Origin: Annona cherimola
Lineage: Eukaryota; Streptophyta; Magnoliopsida; Magnoliales; Annonaceae
DNA: 64,000 bases
NCBI GenBank assembly: GCA_030490835.1
Contig: CM059975.1
Coordinates: 32,706,133 to 32,770,132 of the forward strand
Direction of reading: 5' to 3'
Both the position numbers and the translations under genes were made by a program. Under the pieces are notes generated by a model, which saw only the letters and a list, made by a program, of their open reading frames with translations, made no database searches and had not been told where the DNA came from. Below are positions 1-13,239 of this stretch, in pieces. Each line of letters begins with the position of its first letter. The stretch's first letter is position 1.

Positions 1-2539
1 TAATTTATTATAATTAAAAAATACATCATTACTAAAATAAAATATGAGAAAATATAGTATAACTTTATTAAAATAGGTTAATATATAATTACATGTAAGA
101 GTTATATGTATATATGCAAACTTCTCTTATCAATTATATTATTTTCTTGATAAATTGATTATTCTATCATTGATATAGTTAATTATAAAAATATAGTAAT
201 TTTTAAAAAATAATAATATTTAAACATAGGCTTATAATTAGTAAAATATAGAAGCATATAATATTTAAATTTAACAAAGATGTACCTTTATGTTTGATAG
301 ACATATAAATGCTTACAATTATCTTATTTGACCCACATTTTTTACCGGATCGGCTGTCCCAAAATCCATCCGATACCTACCAAAAGTTTGTTCCGAGACC
401 TATTAAAAAAAGAAAATGTCAAACCGACCTTGTCCGACCCGATATAAAAATAAGGTCAAAGAGAATTTTAAAAAGTAAAGTCAGGGTTAAACAAGCTTTG
501 ACCCAAAATGGCCTATCCCGATTCCCACCCTCACTTGTGGTACGATAAACATGGTTGTTTAGAACTAGTAAAAGCTTTAGTTTACATTATAGTGACATAA
601 TACTCATGACAAATTTGACATAGTTTTTATTTTATTTTTACTAACCGCATCCTACTTACTGAGTTTTTATAGCCTCATGTGACTTTTTTTTGTGTTCTTA
701 GTTGGTAGGTCAATTGAAGGAGCCAACTAAGAGTTCATACTTGTGACGAAGGTTAGGATAGAATCCATACTCAATAAGGTAAAAAAATAATTAGCCTGTA
801 GAATTATTTATTATGGATGGTGATGTATAAAAAATTTAAGTGTAAGAAATAATGTATATATTTTTTAGAATCGTGCACCTGGGCAAAGTGCTCTCGTGCT
901 TAGCCCGTCCCCTCCCAGCTACTGAATCATGTGGGATGAATGTTTGGCTTTGAATCACTTGTTATGTGATATTTTGCACATCAGTCCAATTGCTTTGGAA
1001 GATTTTGCCCCAAAAAAACTTAACCCAACACCCACAAGCCATGTGCTCCCTCTCTCTGTGAAATGTCATTGTATAAAAGATCTCAACCTATCATTAACTA
1101 GTATTCGAATATGGAATATTCTTGACTTACACTTGCAAACTTAGAAAAGAGTATAAGAACATTAAAACTACAAATATCCTCTTGTATGAAAAGAGCATTT
1201 ATGTAAACATGTATATGAAGATTATATGCTTTGGACCATGACATACATGAATAGAATTGGGTTCTGTCAAAATAACGACTTCAGCAAATCTAATTCATTC
1301 ACATGAATAGATGTCACATCAACAAATAAATCATTCACTACATGACATATTTAAAATAAGAATTTAAAGATCCAAATCAATACCTTTCATATAACTCCAA
1401 TACTCAGATAATGAGTGTCTACACAACCTAATATGAAGCAATTCTACCTATTTCAAGTATGTAAACCACCTATACATTAAGAAGTAATATGCATGCTCTA
1501 AACAAAAAAAATGAAAGCCTCAAGCATTTGGTACAACTAAGATATCTTTCTATTCACTGTTATAATTTAAAGACATATAATAATACAAAACTTATAATGC
1601 AAAAATAGTCCACAACTCTAGCAAACTAGTCGACAACTATTGAGGTAATATAATTACACAATGCTAGTCCATAAAGTCAAATTATAAAACCCAAATCGTA
1701 GTACAAAATAAAGATAAGTGGCAAGTACAAAGTCACATGAAAAAACAAGAATGACTACAATTTTCTTGATTTTGGTAATGAGTTCCATGAATCTTCTCCT
1801 CGTTTCTTCTTTCATCTCCAAGTCCTTTTTCTGTGTTGTTTCTTTCGAATGATAAATTTCTACAGTGTGATTCTTTCAACTCATCTACTTTATATATTAA
1901 GCCCCCCATATCCTACAATACTTGCTCATGATCGAAAGTTGAAACTTGGATTTAGGATTGCAAATCAGGTTGACCATTAGAAATTAAAACAATCCCACTT
2001 CAAGTAATCTCACATGCTAAAGAATATTTGCCATCTAACCATTTAAAAAACTTAATTTATTCACTAGATCCTACAAAATAGTAGATAAGAAATTAATTCA
2101 ATATATATGCAAAATACATGTGAAACTACAAATGTAGGATATCTTGTAAGACATACCTTGGATTGTGGACACTACAAAAAATGGTGACTAGGGTTTTGTT
2201 TGATATGTAAGGTCAACAAAAAAGCTAGCAACCCACATGAAGAGGAAGTCCTCATTCCATGAGACCTAGTTTTTGCACTTGAACTTGTCATTTCACTTGT
2301 GTCTACCTGTAAAACAAAAGATATAAATTAGTACAACATTTTCATGTAAATAAGAAAAGTAATGGTACGAATTAAATAGATTAGACAGATTTCTATGGGT
2401 ACTATATACCTTAACCTTGTGCTTTGCCGTGAAACTTGGAACTAGAAATGTCACCAACTAAACTAGACACATTAATAGAACTTGAAAATTTGAAAACGAG
2501 ACAACTATATTTGTCATGGTCCATGACAAACTAATTACA
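1..2539. other. AT-rich intergenic DNA, no gene seen
   Basis: I see no supportable gene here. The open frames are short (60-80 codons) and resemble nothing I know. The stretch around 310-545 has repeated GACC/GGTC-type words typical of small non-autonomous plant transposons, but I could not find paired ends. Position 2172 begins CACTACAAAAAA, which resembles a CACTA transposon end; no partner was found. Confidence 0.5.
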
Positions 2540-4840
2540 CTCATGGCGAAATCTTGTTTCATTATGTAGTCGTTCTAATGGTCCTTTCAAGCGCTTAGAA
2601 GAACATCTTTGAGGGACACATGCAGTCATTCGATGGCAGAAGTTTGAGAACTCTATGTAATCACTTGCACATCGAGATTAAAGTTATCACTTGTCACACC
2701 AATAGAATGTCCTTTTTCAAAGTCTTCATTCATACAAGTTATCTCTGGGTATAATTGCTTAGAAAATGCTAAAATTGTAGCAATCATTTTCTCTATACTC
2801 TCCTTGAAAATCTCATATGCATCTAAATTTTGTAAAGCCTTATTTTGAATATACAACCACCACTTAGATAATGCATGATTTCAGACAGCAAGAGATTATG
2901 CAAAATTCCTATCATGAGATGTTGAGACATGCTTGAATCGACATTAGCATCTTTTGTCCATTGTGGCAGAATATGTGAAAGGCCATAGCTTTAATTTTTT
3001 TTTTAAAAAAAAAGATCACTATAATGATATGTTGGCAAATAAAACGAAGTGACTTGAATTTCATGCATGAGCACGAGCCAAGCATATCTTCTACATTCCA
3101 CTTGACGACCTTACACTTGCTCTCGTCATCTTATTCAAACCAAAACATATGTCATAGCTACATTGCCCCCTCTTCTTAGACCTCTATAATATAAAAATTA
3201 CTTGCCAATACTTCTTTTTGAAATGACAAAAAAGCAATCATGGTGTACACCTTTGCTATTTGAGCTTTAATGTTACATTTAGTCTTCAACTCAAGCCTAA
3301 TGTTAAAGGATTTGAAATCAAAATTTGCTTCAGCCACATGTCTTTGCTCAACTGCTTTGTCATTTCCATGTGAGGACCCAATTAGATTTGATTTTTGATT
3401 AACAAACCCATTAAAAAAGAATTAATAATATCACTTCTTTAGGTGGGTCTTATGCCAATTGAGAATATTTTTATGGTGAAAATTAAAATATACATATGAT
3501 GAATGTCATACATGTGTTGCAACCATAAATTATCTTGCAACTCGAACTCCTCCATCATTGCTTAGCAACTAACCTTGAAGCTCCCTTTGTTACTTACGCT
3601 AAACAAACAATTATTTCATTTCACCTTGAATGTGGAATGTTCATAAATGATACGCGATAATTTTTCTAGCAATTTCTTAGATATATGCCATAAGCATACG
3701 ATAAGATTAGTATTTGAAAATACTACTTTCACTATTGCACCAATAGCTACATCTTGATCTATGATGATAGTCATAGGATGAACCCCGCCATTGAATCTAA
3801 CCAAGTTTGGAACAACCACTTGAAGTCTTCAGCTGTCTCACCAAAAAGTAAGCCTACACCAAATAGACATCTCTGTATATAGTGATTGATACTTACAAAA
3901 GGCCCAAATGGCATATCGTACTCATTCATCTTGTGAGTGATGCTGAAACATATCACATGACCAAATATTAAATAATCTTTTTTTGATTTTCCATCTACCA
4001 AAAACTTGAGGTCAATTTCATGCCCTTGTCAACTTAGATCTCATAAGAGATTGACAATCTTCATGAGTTTTCATTTGAAACATGCATAGCAAAGTATTTG
4101 CATTACTACGATATATGGACTGTCACGTTTTCCTCAAAGCATTCCTTGCATCTCTTTTCGACAATGCAAATGAGTGAAACATCCTACCTCATTTCTCATG
4201 AAGTCAATAGACTCCGTCACACTAATCCCGAACTTCTTTAAAGATGCGATAATACTTAGATCACTTGCTGTCAAATTCTTGTACGACAGCAATTTTGCAA
4301 ACTTTGGTAGGAGTAAAAAATCCATGATTATGGGTCTCTATGAACTGAGTCATATAATATATATTCTTCCACATTCTAGTTCACGTATACTTAGCAAAAC
4401 ATGAGCAATGTGTAATAAAAGTGGTCTTCTACTTCTTTTTTCCTTCTCATCTTGCTTTTCCATCCTTCGAACCAGCTTTATAACACCTCAACACACACTT
4501 TGCAATTGTCCTAGATTTTGATTTTAACTTATGTGTGCTGTCTTTTCTAATACTAAACTCATAATGCCAAGCATAAGCATTATAGAAATTAAAGGCTTCT
4601 AGTGACTCAAACTCCATACCAAGTTTTGGCTTCATTTTAGTAGGAGCATCAAGGGTGGACAAATCCATTTATATTTTTTACTTGCACACAACTGGAGTTG
4701 ACATTACTGGTAGATGTTGACTCCCTATCCCTATTTGATTCATCAACCAAACCTTTTATAGTAGTTATTGCACCATCCTTAGGTGAATAATCTACTTCAA
4801 TACCTCCATTAAAGGTATACAATCTCTCATTCATTGAATT
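2540..4840 (-). pseudogene. Decayed FAR1/FHY3-like MULE transposase gene
   Basis: Read on the minus strand, fragments of one FAR1-related (Mutator-like, MULE) protein follow in the right order. A FAR1 DNA-binding segment lies at about 4668-4447 (GMEFESLEAFNFYNAYAW, then SIRKDST). A MULE transposase core follows at 4001-3616, with NEYDMPFGPFVSINHY, WLFQTWLDSM, IIIDQDVAIG and CLWHISKKL. A SWIM-type zinc finger (CSC...CQH) lies near 3090-3020, and a C-terminal tail near 2856-2653. The pieces sit in different frames separated by stops, so no full protein can be made. In the FAR1 family the core is a DDE transposase fold that some plant transcription factors have kept. Here it is most likely a dead transposon copy, although a dead FRS-type host gene is also possible. 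Terminal inverted repeats were not found. Confidence 0.8.
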
Positions 4841-5977
4841 GGATTACATTAGATTTGACATCACAATTTGGTTATTTGAGTCTCATCCCCCATGTTCTTC
4901 CATATCAAAGAAAGAGTATATGTCTAAAAACCAGTGCGAACATTAAATTAAAACAAGTATATGGTTGAATATTCAATCTAGAAAAATTACAAATAAAGTG
5001 ACATCTATGCAACAAATACCAAATTCAAAATAAAATAACACCAATTTAAACAACATTTTGAATTCTTGGTCTCATTCAAGCATATAACTACCTTTATAGC
5101 AGAAAATATTCCTCAATAGTATTACAAGTAGATCAATTGTCTTTAAGCTTAATTAGTTATGACTAAGAAGACTTAATTCTAAAATGCATAAGCATGCATA
5201 TTAATATTTGACGTCTAAAAATAAATTAATCGAAAGGTATATGTCATCAGTCAGTTTGAATTCCATTTTCTTCTTTAATAAAAATCAAAATAAAATATGA
5301 TGATTCTTACTCTTAATTAAGGATCAAAATTTGTTTTGATTGAAGAATCAAAACATCTAAATAAGGTGATTCTTACATATAATAGAGCATATAAAATTTA
5401 TTTTGATTTAAAATCATAACATCCAAACAAGTTGATTATTGCACATAATTAGGCATTATTTTAATAATAATATAAAAAATGAGGCCTATTTGAATTAACC
5501 AAAGGCACCGGCATGTTCATAATCAAAATTTTCATGGATCATTCTAAAGACTAGAATTGAGAAAATTAGAAGAAGATAAAAATTATAAATTATAAATAAT
5601 AAAATCAACTAAGCACCAAAAATCACATTAGAATAAAAAGGGAAAAATGAGAGCTTTAGCACAATGTCTTTTTGAAAATAAGCAAAGAAAATGGAAAGAG
5701 GAACACGTAGAAGCTTGATGATGCAATCACACCTCCTAAAGCCCACACAAAACAAGGATCTATAGGTTTCAAAAAACAAATCTCCAATGAAACAAGAAGA
5801 CTTTAAAGGAGTAGAATGCAAGATTTTTTTAACTTGGAGAAAGAGAGATTTTATGGTTTCTAAAATCCAAAAAATAAATGTGTTTCTGCTGATGGGGAGA
5901 GGGGAGAAGGGGGAGAACTCACCAGAGTTGCTGACAATTGTTGAGCGTGGGGTTGTTGACACCAAAAGAGATCGTTG
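4841..5977. other. AT-rich spacer, no gene seen
   Basis: There is no convincing gene. A 129-codon minus-strand open frame ending at 5609 has no recognisable domain and runs into the copia LTR. Around 5270-5450 a loosely repeated motif (variants of gattcttac and atcaaaattt) suggests a small degenerate repeat. Confidence 0.45.
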
Positions 5978-7624
5978 TGTTGGTCTCGAGTATGGCAATA
6001 CCCAAGAGGGGAGGGATGAATTGGGTTCTTGAACATTTTTTCATAATTAGAAGCTTAACCCCTTGTGAGTTTAATCCCCTTGATGAAACGTGCTAAGAGA
6101 TAGAATGAGAGGATGCAAATAGAAAATAAAATGAAAACAATCAAACCACACAAGGGACAACAATATATAGTGGTTTGGACAACCTTCCTTACTCCACTCT
6201 TCTAAGCACATACCTATTGTGTCTTTAATTCTACTATTGTATATTCGATACAGTCTAGAACACCCGTTCTCTTCTAGATTCTAGCTCTATGGGACCTATA
6301 CAGTTTTTGCACAAGTAGGTGGCGAGTCATACTCCAACCATACTCTACTTTGCCTATACTTGGTGTTGGTCTCAAATACCAAACCAAGTGGAATCACAGA
6401 TAAAAATAATGAAAATAGTGTTCTACACTTTACAGTTATGTAGGCAGACTTTTAGCTCATGGAAGAACTTGCAGGATGATTGAGTAGATGTACACTTGAG
6501 CACTTGCAGTCAAAAAATTGAATTCTTCTTGTAGATCTCCTTGATGAGCACTTGAATGCTAGAAAATTGAAAGGTAAAGCTTACATAATGCTCTTTCTTA
6601 ACCTTTCCCTTCCACTTACGTGTATTAAATAGGAGAGGAGTAAATTCGAAGTTTGGTGGTAGGTAGCGCGCATTTAATGCACTAGCATTCGAAATTTTTT
6701 CGATCGGCGAGATTCAAGTCACACCGGAGTCGACCTCGGATGCGACTTTCCCTAAGTTGCAAACTGAATTCAACTTGAGTTGCGACTTCGGTCTTCAGCT
6801 CTTCAATCGGGTTCCATTTCAGGTCGACTAGATCTCAGACTTGACCTAAGTTACAGGTGAAGTCGACTTCGGATGCGACTTCACTTTGTGTTTGATTTAT
6901 TGGAACCTTAACACAGTGTGATCTAGATCCATTAGTATAATTACCCTTGTTTCTTTATGATTCACCTTCATAAATCTTTACTTCTATATGTGGGCTTTTA
7001 AAACTTCTTGAATGCTTAACTTGGACAAAAACTTTTGAGCATTTTTGAATGATTTTGTCTTCAATGATAATATAATGTATCTTAACTTAAACTTCTCATT
7101 CTTGAGCTTAGAACTTCATGACTTGAGCTTCATCTATCCAAGTTTAATGCTGGGGTCAACTTGGTTTACAACTCTACTCAAGTCGCATGTATGAGTCGAC
7201 TTCATATGCGACTTTACCCAAGTTGCGTGTCAAAATCGACTTCAGTTGCGACTTGACTTTATCTGATTTAGCTTCAGACCCTTAAAGATACCTCAAGTCG
7301 CTGAGAGAGTCAACTTGGGTTGTGACTTCACCTAAGTCACAAGCAAAGTCGACTTTGGTTGTGGCTCGCCAGTTTATGTGTCTACTTGTCAGTGTTGTCA
7401 AAGAATGCCCCTTTGCAGTCAATGCTAGAGTTGGCTTCGGTATCAACTTGACCTAAGTCAATGCTTAAGTCGACTTAGCATCCGACTTGATCTGCCAAGT
7501 TGAATCTTGAAGTATCTAAACCTTAACGAATCTCAACATATATGTTAGTACCTTAAATTTTCTCAAATTGAATTATTAATCATCAAAACATAGATTATGC
7601 TTGATTTGTCATTCATTCACAACA
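5978..7624 (-). repeat. 3' LTR of the copia element
   Basis: On the plus strand it runs from TGTTGGTC to CACAACA, about 1647 bp. It aligns with 39740-40838, for example in the shared ggatgaattgggttcttgaa-type start and the tttatgattcaccttcataa segment. Between about 6720 and 7480 it is full of short palindromes of the type AAGTCGACTT spaced tens of bases apart. The two LTR copies differ at many sites, so this insertion is clearly older than the gypsy element inside it. Confidence 0.8.
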
Positions 7625-7645
7625 ATCTTTCCTTTTTGATGATTG
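7625..7645 (-). other. Copia polypurine tract
   Basis: Directly inside the LTR end, the plus strand reads ATCTTTCCTTTTTGATGATT. On the minus strand this is an AAAAAGGAAAGA purine tract next to the LTR's TGTTG start. This is where plus-strand DNA priming is expected, and it fixes the element's orientation. Confidence 0.65.
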
Positions 7646-7949
7646 ACAAAACTAATTTGATATTGATCTTTCATTTGACAAGTAAATTTCAATCACTTGT
7701 GAAGCTAATATTATCTCAAGTTTACTTTGAAATTTAATAATATTGCATTCAACCATTCAGTAATAAAAATTTAAAGTAATTCATGTCACAATTCATCCTG
7801 TAACATCATTCAATTTATCAAAATGAAAAGCATTTCATAACCATTCACATCATTACATAAATTTGTCATTCACTTACATTTTCCAAAAAATTACATCAGC
7901 CCTAAATATAGCCTACCCAAATACTATCCGAAAGACTAAACATTCCTCT

Positions 7950-9720
7950 CTCTTTTTGTCAATCACCAAAAAGGTATAGAATCAATTAGGTGAGATTTGT
8001 GAAAAACGAACGGAGACATAGAATAAGGGATCTATTGATTGGGAAGTATGGGACAAATAATTTCATCCTGGAGGGCTTGGGAAGCGGAGGAAAAATTGAT
8101 CATAGATGATGATAAAGGTGATGACCGATTTTGAACAAGAGGGTCGGCACGTACTGATTCTCCCCAATAAGAATCAAAATCAGGCAAACTAGGAATGGGT
8201 TCGCCTCACCGATTGCCAGAGGCAAGATGGTATTTGATGTTTTGGAGCTCTTGATCTAGTTTGTCTTGCCTACCATGCATTTCCATGAGGGATATGTTGA
8301 TAGCCCCAAGTTCCTGAGAAATTCTACTCTCCATGGCTTAAAGATATTCTCAAATGGCATTGGAGGTTGATGGTTGACCTGGAGAGTGAACAAAAATGAT
8401 TTGTATCTCAAGAACCTCTTGGAGAGCACGAAGCATGTGGAGGAGGAGATGCTGGGTTTCTTAGAGCAGGAGGTGGAGATGGTTGGGGATCATTGTGAGG
8501 TTGATCCTCTCCCTCAAATGGAGCTGTCTCTTCTTGTGGTTACTGCTTATGTTGCGTTGCTTGAGGATCTCCTCCCATTCGAGCCTGTAACTGATCGGCT
8601 CTGAATGTCTCAAGAACAATTTTCATACGGGTCAAAAGTGCTTTTTTAATAGTATTTGTGAGCTTCAAGACCTCGTATGGTTCTCCTTCTGGATCAACAT
8701 AAAAAAATCAAGAATTTTAGTAATCCAGGAGCCTATGGCACTACTCCTCGAGGATTATCTTTCTTTAGCTTTAGTGCCTCCAAAAATAGTCTGAGCAAGT
8801 TAACTTTGACCCTATTGGCCACTTTCCATAAAATCTCTACCTCTTGGGATTGGGCTGATTTCTTTCTCCACCTTTGGGATAAATGCAGTGAGTTATTAAT
8901 AGTCTTAACACTCTCAATTGTGAGGGTAGGTCCATATAATGTAGAAACTTAATACCTGGACAATATTTATTACTCCTAGTTAGCTCATTGTACATCTGAG
9001 TGAGTATGACCCCGCTGAAAGTGGATCTTCAAACATATGAACTCTTAGAATATGACTCACCTTATTTCTGGCATTGAACTCACAAATCCCTGTGCATCTC
9101 CTAAATTTATTTCTACTTTCTTAAAATATGTGTTGAAATTTTTCTAATCCCATAAATAGTAGAAAAGTCCTGTGAGATCTGGGTAAATCTTTACATCATC
9201 CTTTAACATGGTGGTCCAACCCTAAAAGTCTAGCAAATGCTCAATGCCAAATTCATATTCATGTAGGAAGTGAAAATCAATGATTTTTGGTGGGAAAAGT
9301 CTTCCTTTCATAAATCTGCTTGTAAAATTGGCTATGTTGTCCTTCAATTCGAAAATATTCTACTGGTATTTTGAGAATTTAACCTCTTAAAGCCGGGGTT
9401 CCCTTTTTTTCCCTACAATTTCTATACTCTCACTGGATTCCAAATTTGCTTCATCTCTAGGTACTGAAGTGGAGGGATTACCTACTTGGAATTGAACCCG
9501 ACGACCCGTGGATGTCGTAGCTTCATCCCTAACTCATTTGGACAACATCCGTTGCCATCTAGGCACATCCTCCCTTATGTTGGAGTTGGAGGGTCTTGAG
9601 ATGGGAAGTTTGCTTGGTTTTGAAACCACTTTGAGTGTCATTGATGTGGATGAGATGAAAACTTGGAAGTTTGGTGAACAAGTGATGAGATTGAGAGATT
9701 TGGTAATTTAGAGCTTGAAG
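7950..9720 (-). pseudogene. Extra ORF after copia pol (env-like position), broken
   Basis: Read on the minus strand between RNase H and the 3' LTR, several frames carry coherent protein pieces broken by stops. One near 9290-9130 reads IIDFHFLHEYEFGIEHLL, followed by KIYPDLTGLFYYLWD and KKVEINLGD. This pattern resembles the putative plant transposon protein family (PF20167 type). Further on (about 8340-8210) is a coiled-coil-like piece, ISQELGAINISLMEMHGRQ. Sireviruses often carry an extra, env-like ORF in this position. I infer that this is such an accessory gene, now dead. The family assignment is from memory of typical motifs and is moderate. Confidence 0.55.
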
Positions 9721-10049
9721 AAGAGAAAATGGAGCCGGATTGGAGAATGGAAAGAGAAAAAATAAGGGAAGACGACCATTCGCACCTAAAAGAAGGCCAG
9801 CTCAAACGACGCTCGCAGAGTCGACCTCCAATCCTAAGTCAGATTTGAAGTTGACTTTACTCGTCTCAAGTCAACTTCAGTGAAGTCTACTTGGGATGAA
9901 TGGAGTCGACCTACCTTCACTTATCTAAGTATAAATGCACTCTATTTCCTACCCATTCAACTTATTTCACATAAGCAAATCTATTTAACAACTATAGCAA
10001 TCATATTAATTCATGTTTAGTAGTAATTTTGTAATTTTTCATCAATTTC

Positions 10050-11560
10050 ATGCTTCAATATCAATCATACCCGTTTCATTTTTAATTTTATAGAATGATT
10101 CATTTCCTAGTGGTTTAGTAAAAATATCAGTAATTCGATCTTCTGTTTAAACAAATATTATGATTTTCAACATGTTCTCTAATAAAATGATGTCTTGCAT
10201 TTATATGTTTGGTTCTAGAATACAATATGAGATTCTTAGTTAGACAAATTGCACTCGTATTGTTGCATCTAATAGGTATATCTTTGTAATGTATCCCATA
10301 ATTTCTTAGCTATTGTTTCATCCAGAGCAATTGGACACAACAACTCCCAACAGCAATATATTTGGCTTCCGCAGTAGATAGAGCAACACTGGTTTATTTT
10401 CTTGAAAACCATGAAACCATCATGTTTTCAAGAAATTGGAATGTTCCATTAGTGCTTTTTCTATCTACCTAGCAACTGGCAAAATCCTCATCCAAGTAGC
10501 CGATTAGATTAAACATTAAACCCTTAGGGTATTATAGCCCTAGATTGATAGTGTCAATCAAATATCTAAAAATTCTTTTCACAACTGCTAAATGTGATTC
10601 TTTGGGACATGACTGAAATTTAGAACACATGAAAATAATAAATAATATATATGGTCTAGATGCAGTCAAGTACAACAAAGATCCTATCATACTCTTATAT
10701 AATTTTTATTCAACTTGTTTACCTTTTTTATCTTTGTTGATTTTGATGCTTGAGCTCATGGGTATATTTGCTCATTTACTATTATGCGTTCCAAATTTTT
10801 CGAACATTTTTTTGACGTACTTGGACTGATTTAAAAAAATTCCTTCATTTAATTGCTTGATTTGCAGTCCGAGAAAGACATTGAGCTCGCCCATCATACT
10901 CATTTCAAATTCGTTCTGCGTAAGCTTGGAAAATTCTTGGCATAGAGATTCATTAGTAGCGCCAAATATAATATCATCAATATAAATTTGAACAATTAGT
11001 ATATCTTTTCCTTTGTACTTAAAGAAAAAGCAGTATCAACTTTTCCTCTTTGAAATTTATGATCAATCAAAAATTTACTTAGCCTCTTATATCAAACTCT
11101 TGGAGCCTGTTTTAGTCCATACAAGGCTTTAGTCAACTTATATGCAAATTTAGATTTATCTTTTTCTTCAAAACCAGGATGTTGTTCAACATTAAGGTAT
11201 CCATTCAAAAAAGGGCATTTTACATCAATTTGAAACAGTTCGAAACTCATATGAGATGCAAATGCTAATATGATGCGTATGACTTCTAATCTAGTCATCG
11301 GAGCATATGATTTCTCAAAATCAATTCCTTTCTTTTGCAAATATCCCTTGACTACAAGTCTAGCTTTATCTCTTACCACAAGTCCACTCTTATCTAATTT
11401 GTTTCTAAAGACCCATTTGGTACCAATAATTGTGCTATCTTTGGATCTAAGAACTAGATGTCATATTTGATTTATTTCAAATTGATTTAGCTCTTCTTGT
11501 ATGGCAATGATCTAATTTTCATCATTAAGAACTTGATCAATAGAGTTTGGCTCTATCTTT
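10050..11560 (-). pseudogene. Copia reverse transcriptase and RNase H, broken
   Basis: The minus strand carries the RT start near 11379-11092 (ARLVVKGYLQKKGIDFEKSY, FQIDVKCPFLNGYL, ALYGLKQAPRV). Downstream pieces with frame changes are DDIIFGATNESLCQEFS-type text, FLGLQIKQL, LTASRPYI, and then RNase H motifs (ALSTAEAKYIAVGSCC, LWMKQ) near 10400-10290. Copia RT copies the element RNA and RNase H removes it. Stops and shifts interrupt the frame several times. The order and motifs are typical of Ty1/copia pol. Confidence 0.88.
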
Positions 11561-12589
11561 GATACAAAGGCAAAATGTCTACATATATTGTGGCTAGAGC
11601 CTCTTGTTTTTATACTTTCATATATGTTGTCAATCACTTGCTCAATTGGATGATCTCTTTTGAATTTCAAATCCTTTGGAGGTTTGTAGTGGGCATTACC
11701 TTCACTTACCTCCTTACTTGGGCTTTGATCTTGCTTTGGTTCTTCTCACCCTTGCTTTTCCACTTGTAGCTTTTTAAGATTCTTTGATAAATCATCTGCA
11801 TTACTTAGCTCATCCTCCTTCTTGGGAGTTCGGTTAAATTCATCAAATATAACATGAATGGATTCTTCTACTACTTGATTTCTTTTATTAAAAACTCTAT
11901 ATGCTTTACTATTTGATGAATATCCAAGAAATATTGTTTTATCACTTTTGGCATCTATTTTTTCTAGGTTGACTTTTCCATTGTTCAAAATATAACAAGT
12001 GCAACCAAAAGCATGAAAGTATGAAATATTTAATTTTCTACAATTCTATAGCTCATATAAAGTCTTTTTTAGAATTGCTCTAATGATAACTCAATTTAAT
12101 ACATGATAAGCTGTACTTACAACTTCACTCTAAAATTTCTTAGATAATTTACTTTCATTTAGCATCATCCTAGCCATTTCTTGTATTGATCTATTTTTTT
12201 CTTTTAATTACCGCATTTTGTTGAGGAGTTCTAGGAGCAGAGAATGTATGGTGAATTCCTCTTTCATTGAAAAATTCTATAAAACATTTGTTTTCAAATT
12301 CACCACCATAGTCACTTCTAATTGATATAATTGTATTTTATTTTTTTATTTTGTACCAATTTTGAAAAATTGACAAACATTGAGAAGACTTTATCTTCGC
12401 AAGCTAATAGCATTATCCAAGTAAATCTTGAAAAATTATCTATAATAATAAAAATAAATTTCTTTCCTCCAAGGTCAAAATGTCGGATGACCCATAAAGA
12501 TCCATATGCAGTAATTCAAGTGGCCTTGAAATTATAACTTCATTCTTCTGTGAAAATGACATCTTAGGTTGTTTTGACACTTGACATGC
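11561..12589 (-). pseudogene. Copia integrase, interrupted by the gypsy insertion
   Basis: The minus strand encodes part of the integrase zinc region (CQVSKQPKMSF, LLHMDLYG), the core (SDYGGEFEN, then FSAPRTPQQNAV) and the C-terminal part at 11988-11746 (KTIFLGYSSNSKAYRVFN, VIFDEFN). Several stops break it. The gypsy element entered at 12589 inside the zinc-binding part. The preceding part of the same gene continues at 37296-37850 on the far side of the insertion. Confidence 0.85.
12585..12589. other. Target-site duplication CATGC (left)
   Basis: CATGC directly precedes the 5' LTR start TGATGAGG. The same five bases follow the 3' LTR end GGAACA at 37291-37295. A 5-bp duplication is the normal footprint of Ty3/gypsy integration and shows that both LTR ends belong to one event. 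Confidence 0.93.
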
Positions 12590-13194
12590 TGATGAGGTAT
12601 ATTTTTAGCCATGGGTCTATTATGATAATAATAATAAAAATAAATAAATAAATAATATTAATAATAAATAAATAAAAATGGGAGATTTATTATGGAATCT
12701 CAGATAGCTAAAGACTTTGTAAAAAAAAAAAAAAAAAAAAAAAAAGCCCAACAATATTCTTGTGAAGCTTTCGCATTTCTAATATGTTGCGCAGGCACAG
12801 GGAGTAAAAATATAAATGTATATATATATATATTTACGGAAACCTGAGCCCAATGATATTAGTTCAAGCACATGATGAAACATACAAGGCCCGTAAAATT
12901 CTCAGCCACTTAAAAAGAACAGAGCTGAGAAATACTTATAAAATGGCCAAGAGACTGTTGCCCGCTTAAACCCGCGGAATTAGACTACAATGGATCAAAA
13001 GGGCTGCAGGTGTCAGAGATATAGGCATAGCCAATGAGAATGGAAAGCTCGGCGGGAGCACTTTACATAGAATTAGAAGTCCCTGACAAAGCATAATTGG
13101 TACGCAACAAAAATGTACAAATTTCAATTCAAAATTGTGCTCATCCAATAACAGCATATCATTGATATAATTTTTCATTGGTAAAAAAAAAAAA

Positions 13195-13239
<45 letters not shown>

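Noticed and set aside
2172..2195. CACTACAAAAAATGG as the end of a CACTA transposon
   Set aside because: No matching inverted end was found within the window.
5609..5998. 129-codon minus-strand open frame
   Set aside because: No recognisable motif, crosses the copia LTR border, and is rich in low-complexity residues.
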